A model generated the notes under the pieces. That model was given only the letters and a program-made list of their open reading frames with translations, searched no databases and had not been told where the DNA came from. Made by a program: the position numbers and the translations under genes. Below, in pieces: positions 23,440-27,533 of a stretch of DNA of 27,533 nucleotides. The DNA is from an uncultured Oscillospiraceae bacterium (GTDB taxonomy: Bacteria > Bacillota > Clostridia > Oscillospirales > Oscillospiraceae): assembly GCA_958423465.1 (NCBI GenBank), contig CATZRD010000032.1:1-27533 (forward strand), in the 5' to 3' direction. The number at the start of each line of letters is the position of its first letter. The first letter of the stretch is position 1.

Positions 23440-23468
23440 ATTATAACCATTTACAGCTTTAAAGTCAA
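23440..23468 (-). promoter_or_regulatory. Near-consensus promoter of the ABC exporter operon
   Basis: On the minus strand TTGACT (23463-23468) and a perfect TATAAT (23440-23445) are exactly 17 bases apart. It is among the best promoters in the window and lies just after the hairpins that end the nfo transcript. Confidence 0.8.
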
Positions 23469-23481
23469 GCCCCGGAAGAAC

Positions 23482-23531
23482 TTCCGCCCCTCCGGGGCGG
23501 AACAATAGAGATGGGGCCTTCCGGCCCCATC
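23482..23531 (-). terminator. Tandem hairpins ending the cca-nfo transcript
   Basis: The first stem (23523-23531 with 23510-23518, loop of four) includes the nfo stop codon. The second (23494-23502 with 23482-23490, loop of three) follows about eight bases later. Both are 9-bp GC-rich stems with little U, so together they may terminate or only slow read-through into the ABC promoter. Confidence 0.55.
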
Positions 23532-24357
23532 AGATTCTCTCCCGCAGCATTCGGATCTCCTCCCCGTGGCCGGCGTCGTCGGTGGGGGTCTCCAGCAGGC
23601 AGGGCAGGCCCTGAAGGGCCGGATGGCGCAGCACGTCCAGAATGGCCGGAAGGCCGATCTGTCCCTGGCCGATAAGGGCGTGGCGGTCCTTCCGGGACCC
23701 CAGGGGGTTCAGGCTGTCGTTGATGTGCAGGGCCTTCAGCCGGTGAAGGCCGATGGTCCGGTCAAACTCCTCCAGCACGTCCTCCAAATGGTCCCGGATG
23801 TCGTATCCGGCGTCCCAGACGTGGCAGGTGTCCAGGCAGACCCCCAGCTTCTCCCCGCCCTCCGTCCGGTCCATGATCTCCCGCAGCTCCCGGAAGGCGC
23901 CGCCTACCTCGCTGCCCTTCCCCGCCATGGTCTCCAGCAGAATGACGGTGTGCCAGTCCTCCCCCAGCACCCTGGAGAGCATCTCCGCGATCAGGCGGCA
24001 GCCGGTCTCCGTCCCCTGGCCCACGTGGCTGCCAGGGTGGAAGTTGTAATAGTTCCCCGGCAGGCGCTCCATAAGGGCCAGGTCCCCCCGCATCATCTCC
24101 TCCGCCAGGTCCCGGATGCCCGGGTCCTTTGAGCAGGGGTTCATGATGTAGGGGGCGTGGGCCACGATGGGGCCGAAGCCCTCCGCCGCCAGCAGCTCCC
24201 GCAGCAGCGCCAGGTCGTCCTCGTTCACCGCCCTGGCCCGGGACCCCCGGGGATTGCGGACGAAACACTGAAAGCTGCCGCAGCCCAGAGCCAGGGCGGT
24301 CTTTCCCATTTTCGCGAATCCTCCCGCGGAGGACAGGTGGGTCCCCAGATAGATCAC
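23530..24357 (-). CDS. nfo: Deoxyribonuclease IV (AP endonuclease)
   Basis: The 275-residue TIM-barrel enzyme cuts DNA 5' to abasic sites in base-excision repair. All nine expected metal ligands of the E. coli enzyme have counterparts: His67, His107, Glu142, Asp176, His179, His211, Asp224, His226 and Glu256, within AHAPY, NFHPGSHVG, LLETMAGKG, CLDTCHVWDAGYD, ALHINDS, KDRHALIGQG and LLETP. Length is normal. The start is GTG at 24357, overlapping the cca stop (GTGA) with GGAGGAA upstream, so it is coupled to cca. Spore formers often carry Nfo for repair at germination. Confidence 0.97.
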   Translation of the reverse strand: MIYLGTHLSSAGGFAKMGKTALALGCGSFQCFVRNPRGSRARAVNEDDLALLRELLAAEGFGPIVAHAPYIMNPCSKDPGIRDLAEEMMRGDLALMERLPGNYYNFHPGSHVGQGTETGCRLIAEMLSRVLGEDWHTVILLETMAGKGSEVGGAFRELREIMDRTEGGEKLGVCLDTCHVWDAGYDIRDHLEDVLEEFDRTIGLHRLKALHINDSLNPLGSRKDRHALIGQGQIGLPAILDVLRHPALQGLPCLLETPTDDAGHGEEIRMLRERI

Positions 24358-25673
24358 AGCAGTTCCTCCTTCACATAGGCGATCAGCGCCCCCCGGTCGT
24401 TGGGCAGCTTCTCCTCCATCACCTGGTCCAGCAGGGCGTCCAGAGCCCGGCCCACGGCGGGACCGCGCAGGCCCAGCGCCGTCAGGTCATTTCCCTTTAC
24501 AGCAAGCTGTTTCAGGGAAAAGCAGTCCTCCGAGGCCAGCACCGCGTCCAGCAGGGCCTCCCACTGGTCGATGAGCGTCTGCCGGTCCCGGTAGGCGGCG
24601 GCCTGGGCCAGGTTGTCCCCCCGCTTCACCGCCAGCAGCCGCCGGAGATGGACCTCCCCGTACTTCGCCAGATTTTTTCGCACCGCCTTCTCCGTCAGGG
24701 GCAGGGTGCAGTCGTGGCTCTCCACCAAAAGCAGGATGTCCTTTTTGCTCTGGTTATCGAACCGCAGCCGGTCCATGATGGCGGCGGCATGGGCCGCGCC
24801 GGGCCTCCAGTGGCCGTAGAAGTGGCCCCCGCCGTCCTCATCCACTGTAAAGGTGTCCGGCTTGCCAAGGTCGTGAAACAGCATCGTCCAGCGGAGGGTG
24901 GGGTCCGGCGGCACCGCCCCCACCGCCCGGGCGGTGTGCTCCCACACATCGTAGCAGTGGTAGCGGCTGCGCTGGTCGAAGCCCACGGCGGGCAGGATCT
25001 CCGGCAGAAACACCCCCAGCACCCGGGGCCAGCGGAGCAGGACCTCCGCCGCCCGGTCCCCCAGCAGCAGCCCCTCCGTCTCTCCGCGCAGCCGCTCCGG
25101 GGCGATGGCGGCGAGGAGGAACGCCTTATGTTCCATGGCGGCGGCGGTCTCCGGCTCGATGGAAAAGCCCAGCCGGGCGGAAAACCGCAGCCCGCGGAGG
25201 ATGCGCAGGGCGTCCTCGTCGAACCGCTTTCCGGGGTCCCCCACCGCCCGGAGGATCCCCTGTTTCAGGTCCTCCCGGCCCCCGAAGGGGTCCCTCAGCT
25301 CCCCCCGGAGGCTGAGGGCCATGGCGTTGACGGTAAAGTCCCGGCGGGCCAGGTCCTCGGTCAGGGACCGGGTAAAGGCCACGGAGTCGGGCCGCCGGTG
25401 GTCGGAGTAGTCCCCGTCCACCCGGTAGGTGGTGACCTCCACCCCCCGGCCGCCCCCTACGGTGACGGTGCCGTGCTTCAGCCCCGTAGGCAGGGCCTCG
25501 GGGCCAAAAAGGGCCATGACGGTCTCCGGCAGAGCGTCGGTGGTCACGTCCCAGTCCCCCGGCTCCCGGCCCAAAAGGGCGTCCCTCACCGCGCCGCCCA
25601 CACACCACGCCTCATAGCCCGCGCCCTCCAGGCGCTCCAGGATCTCTTTTACCCGCTGTGGGAGCTCGTACAC
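24354..25673 (-). CDS. cca: CCA-adding tRNA nucleotidyltransferase with HD domain
   Basis: The 439-residue class II nucleotidyltransferase builds or repairs the CCA end of tRNA. The head domain shows VGGAVRDALLG from 25 and the metal-binding Asp40/Asp42 (GDWDV). The catalytic core continues with RRDFTVNAMA at 110-119 and DEDALRILRGLRFSARLGF from about 152. A C-terminal HD hydrolase-like domain follows, with YHCYDVWEHT at 238-247 and LFHDLGKPDTF at 265-275. Such HD forms are common in Clostridia. Whether it adds all of CCA or only part is not settled by sequence. The start is GTG at 25673 with AGGGGG nine bases upstream. It diverges from murC. Confidence 0.93.
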   Translation of the reverse strand: MYELPQRVKEILERLEGAGYEAWCVGGAVRDALLGREPGDWDVTTDALPETVMALFGPEALPTGLKHGTVTVGGGRGVEVTTYRVDGDYSDHRRPDSVAFTRSLTEDLARRDFTVNAMALSLRGELRDPFGGREDLKQGILRAVGDPGKRFDEDALRILRGLRFSARLGFSIEPETAAAMEHKAFLLAAIAPERLRGETEGLLLGDRAAEVLLRWPRVLGVFLPEILPAVGFDQRSRYHCYDVWEHTARAVGAVPPDPTLRWTMLFHDLGKPDTFTVDEDGGGHFYGHWRPGAAHAAAIMDRLRFDNQSKKDILLLVESHDCTLPLTEKAVRKNLAKYGEVHLRRLLAVKRGDNLAQAAAYRDRQTLIDQWEALLDAVLASEDCFSLKQLAVKGNDLTALGLRGPAVGRALDALLDQVMEEKLPNDRGALIAYVKEELL

Positions 25674-25710
25674 GCGCTTGTCCCCCTGTCATGTAAGGAT
25701 CGACCGGTCC

Positions 25711-25763
25711 GACCGGCAATTTTCGGTAAAAACAGCGACAGTCTGACCGCAAATTTCGGTTGC
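25711..25763. repeat. Direct repeat in the cca-murC divergent region
   Basis: GACCGGCAATTTTCGGT (25711-25727) recurs 34 bases later as GACCGCAAATTTCGGT (25745-25760), differing by a single base insertion/substitution. The second copy abuts the murC -35 box. Spacing of about three helical turns would place both copies on one DNA face, as in an operator, but no regulator is known. Confidence 0.5.
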
Positions 25764-25788
25764 GTCAGCCCCGCCGCTATAGTATAAT
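25760..25788 (+). promoter_or_regulatory. Promoter of murC
   Basis: TTGCGT (25760-25765) and a perfect TATAAT (25783-25788) are 17 bases apart. A transcription start near 25795 rules out the upstream in-frame start at 25760 and supports the ATG at 25850. Confidence 0.75.
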
Positions 25789-25849
25789 ACAATTCTGTGA
25801 AAAACGCAAATACCGGCGCAATCGCCGTTTGGGAAGGAACTGGTCCCAT

Positions 25850-27235
25850 ATGATCCATACCGAAACTCCTATCCAGCGCTATATCGCCCCCGGCCGCCGG
25901 GTCCACCTGGTGGGCGTGGGCGGCGTATCCATGGCCCCTCTGGCGGAGGTGCTCCACGGCGCGGGCCTCCGCGTCACCGGCTCCGACTGGCAGCGGAACG
26001 ACAAGACGGAGCATCTGGCCTCCCTGGGGGTGAAGGTCTTTATCGGCCCCCAGCGGGGAGAGAACATCGCCGGGGCGGACTGCGTTATCCGCACCGCCGC
26101 CGCCCACGACAGCAACCCGGAGATCGCCGCCGCCCGGGCGGCGGGCATCCCCGTCTTTGAGCGGGCGGAGGCCTGGGGGGCCATCATGCAGCGGTACGAA
26201 AACGCGGTGTGCATCGCCGGCACCCACGGCAAGACCACCACCACCTCCATGACCACCCACATTTTCATGGCCGCCCAGGCGGACCCCACCGTCATGATCG
26301 GCGGCACCCTGCCCATGCTCCACTCCGGCTACCGGGTGGGCAAAGGCGACACCATCATTCTGGAGTCCTGCGAATACTGCAACAGCTTCCTCCACTTCTT
26401 CCCCACCGTCGCCGTGGTGCTGAACGTGGAGGCGGACCATCTGGACTTTTTCAAGGACTTGGCTGATGTGGAGCATTCCTTCCGCGCCTTCGCCCGGCTG
26501 GTGCCCCAGGGGGGCTTCGTGGTGGCGAACGCCGACGACCCCGGCGCCATGGAGGCCCTGGCGGGCCTCGACCTCTTCACCTTCGGCCTGGATACCCCCA
26601 GCGCCGACTGCCGGGCGGAAAACCTCACCTGGGACCGGGGCCTCCCCTCCTTCGACATCGTGGTCCGGGGAACGGTCTATGCCTCTCCCCGGCTGCAGGT
26701 AGGCGGGCTGCACAACGTGCGCAACGCTCTGGCCGCCGCCTCCGCCGCCTGGCTGCTGGGCCTTCCCGGCTCCGCCGTGGAGGAGGGGCTGGGCGCTTTC
26801 ACCGGGGCAGGCCGCCGGTTTGAGCGCAAGGGGACCTTCCGCGGGGCGGAGGTCTACGACGACTACGCCCACCACCCCGGCGAGCTCCACGCCCTGCTGG
26901 CCATGGCCCGGACTCTGGGCTATCAGCGGATCGTGGTGGCCTTCCAGCCCCACACCTACACCCGCACCAAGGCGCTGTTCGACGATTTCGTCCGGGAGCT
27001 GCGCACCGCCGACCGGGTGGTCCTGGCGGAGATCTACGCCGCCAGAGAGCAGAACACCATCGGCATCTCCTCCGCGGACCTGGCCCGGGAGATCCCCGGG
27101 GCGGTGTTCTGTCCCACCCTGGCCGAGGCCGCTCAGGCCCTCCGGGACCTGGCCCGGCCGGGGGATCTGATCCTGACCGTGGGAGCCGGGGACATCTATA
27201 CCGTGGGAGAAGCTCTGGTGAAGGAGGCCCGGTAG
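25850..27235 (+). CDS. murC: UDP-N-acetylmuramate--L-alanine ligase
   Basis: The 461-residue cytoplasmic enzyme adds L-alanine to UDP-MurNAc, the first amino acid of the peptidoglycan stem. It has the Mur ligase three-domain plan: a UDP-binding Rossmann domain with VGVGGVSM at 21-28, the ATP loop GTHGKTTT at 124-131, ESCEYCNSF near 172-180 and LNVEADHLDFF at 191-201. The C-terminal domain carries YDDYAHHPGELHALL and FQPHTYTRTK. Length and motifs fit clostridial MurC; a Mpl-type recycling ligase is less likely given the substrate-loop context. The ATG at 25850 has AAGGA about 12 bases upstream, a little far. It is a single-gene unit with its own promoter and terminator. Confidence 0.95.
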   Translation: MIHTETPIQRYIAPGRRVHLVGVGGVSMAPLAEVLHGAGLRVTGSDWQRNDKTEHLASLGVKVFIGPQRGENIAGADCVIRTAAAHDSNPEIAAARAAGIPVFERAEAWGAIMQRYENAVCIAGTHGKTTTTSMTTHIFMAAQADPTVMIGGTLPMLHSGYRVGKGDTIILESCEYCNSFLHFFPTVAVVLNVEADHLDFFKDLADVEHSFRAFARLVPQGGFVVANADDPGAMEALAGLDLFTFGLDTPSADCRAENLTWDRGLPSFDIVVRGTVYASPRLQVGGLHNVRNALAAASAAWLLGLPGSAVEEGLGAFTGAGRRFERKGTFRGAEVYDDYAHHPGELHALLAMARTLGYQRIVVAFQPHTYTRTKALFDDFVRELRTADRVVLAEIYAAREQNTIGISSADLAREIPGAVFCPTLAEAAQALRDLARPGDLILTVGAGDIYTVGEALVKEAR

Positions 27236-27302
27236 GGGCCTCCTTCCGCTTTCGCGCCCCCAGGAGGCGGCAGCCGGCGCTTTCCAAGGTCATAAAGTAC
27301 GC

Positions 27303-27350
27303 CGCGCCTCACCCCGCCGGCGGCGGAGTGAGGCGCGACGTTCTGTTTTC
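27303..27350 (+). terminator. Terminator after murC
   Basis: A 10-bp stem (27303-27312 with 27328-27337), extended inside by further G-C pairs, is followed by TTCTGTTTTC. It also lies just beyond the stop of the convergent gene at 27371, so it may serve both. Confidence 0.7.
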
Positions 27351-27370
27351 CCCCGTTTCCGGGAAGCGGC

Positions 27371-27533
27371 TCAGTCGTTCTTCCGGCGCGCCGCCAGAGC
27401 GGCCAGCTGGGGGTACTTCTGGATGATGTAGTCATAGTTCCGCCGCTGGTGAGGGATCAGGCAGTGGGAGCAGTCCTTGTGCCCGTTGTCCAGATAGCGG
27501 AAATTGCCGCCGCAGTTCTCCCCCAGGGCGTAG
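27371..27533 (-). CDS. Cysteine-rich small-domain protein (partial, C-terminus)
   Basis: The last 53 residues of a gene that enters from beyond the right edge are visible. They read YALGENCGGNFRYLDNGHKD, then CSHCLIPHQRRNYDYIIQ, ending with a lysine/arginine tail and TGA. The CGGNF, NGHKDCSHC and PHxxxNYxYI elements match the cysteine-rich small domain (Pfam PF04071), a predicted metal-binding module of about 80 residues. Three cysteines and two histidines of the site are seen here; the N-terminal cysteines would be outside the window. Function is unknown; relatives are often near corrinoid genes, as I recall. If the protein is of usual size, roughly 30 residues are missing. Confidence 0.8.
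   Translation of the reverse strand, partial: YALGENCGGNFRYLDNGHKDCSHCLIPHQRRNYDYIIQKYPQLAALAARRKND

Noticed and set aside
1..27533. CRISPR array, tRNA or rRNA genes, prophage
   Set aside because: No regularly spaced repeat-spacer units, tRNA-like cloverleaf with conserved T-loop, rRNA segment or phage structural/integrase gene was seen.

Overview
This window reads as a high-GC, low-AT-skew chromosomal segment of a spore-forming gut Firmicute, most likely Oscillospiraceae (the Flavonifractor/Lawsonibacter/Oscillibacter/Dysosmobacter neighbourhood). The reasons are strong AGGAGG-type ribosome binding sites, sigma-A-like promoters, dipicolinate synthase genes (endospores), a ZTP riboswitch on a purine operon, clostridial-type MurC and PurF, and a VanW protein. 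The genus call is inference from gene content and base composition; no ribosomal gene is present.

Layout. 1-205: a run of closely spaced hairpins that looks like the 3' end and right end of an IS200/IS605 (TnpB-type) element, tentative. 331-388: terminators. 401-8165 (minus strand): an eight-gene purine operon, in transcription order purE, purC, purF, purM, purN, an archaeal-type IMP cyclohydrolase (purO), purB and a stand-alone AICAR transformylase. The usual fused PurH is replaced by two separate proteins. A ZTP (pfl) riboswitch with an overlapping terminator precedes purE (8238-8352). purD, purL/purQ/purS and purK are not in the window. 8505-9392 (minus): a tandem CobU-CobU-like fusion for cobinamide salvage. 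9556-15003 (plus): a TetR regulator, a 23-bp perfect hairpin, an HdeD/DUF308 membrane protein, an MMPL/RND exporter and a secreted heptad-repeat/coiled-coil protein, which together look like one regulated envelope export module. 15092-16213 (plus): an ArsB/NhaD/SLC13-type anion permease. 16277-18675 (minus): VanW, then dpaB and dpaA (dipicolinate synthase). 18981-19538 (plus): an unrecognised membrane-anchored protein. 19635-23257 (minus): two half-transporters forming a heterodimeric ABC exporter with one degenerate ATP site, behind a good promoter and a structured leader. 23530-25673 (minus): nfo and cca, overlapping. 25850-27235 (plus): murC. 27371-27533 (minus): the C-terminus of a cysteine-rich small-domain protein cut by the window edge.

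How the genes work together. The purine operon covers step 1 (PurF), step 3 (PurN) and steps 5-10 of IMP synthesis plus adenylosuccinate cleavage. Its riboswitch senses ZMP/ZTP, the substrate (and its triphosphate) of the transformylase encoded at the operon's far end, so folate or transformylase limitation should raise expression. Most of the remainder is housekeeping (DNA repair, tRNA maturation, cell wall, sporulation) with two export systems. The points most worth a second look are the split PurH with its riboswitch, the TetR-HdeD-MMPL-coiled-coil module, the tandem CobU protein, the structured leader of the ABC operon, and the hairpin array at the left edge. I did not find a convincing wholly new defence or mobile system.
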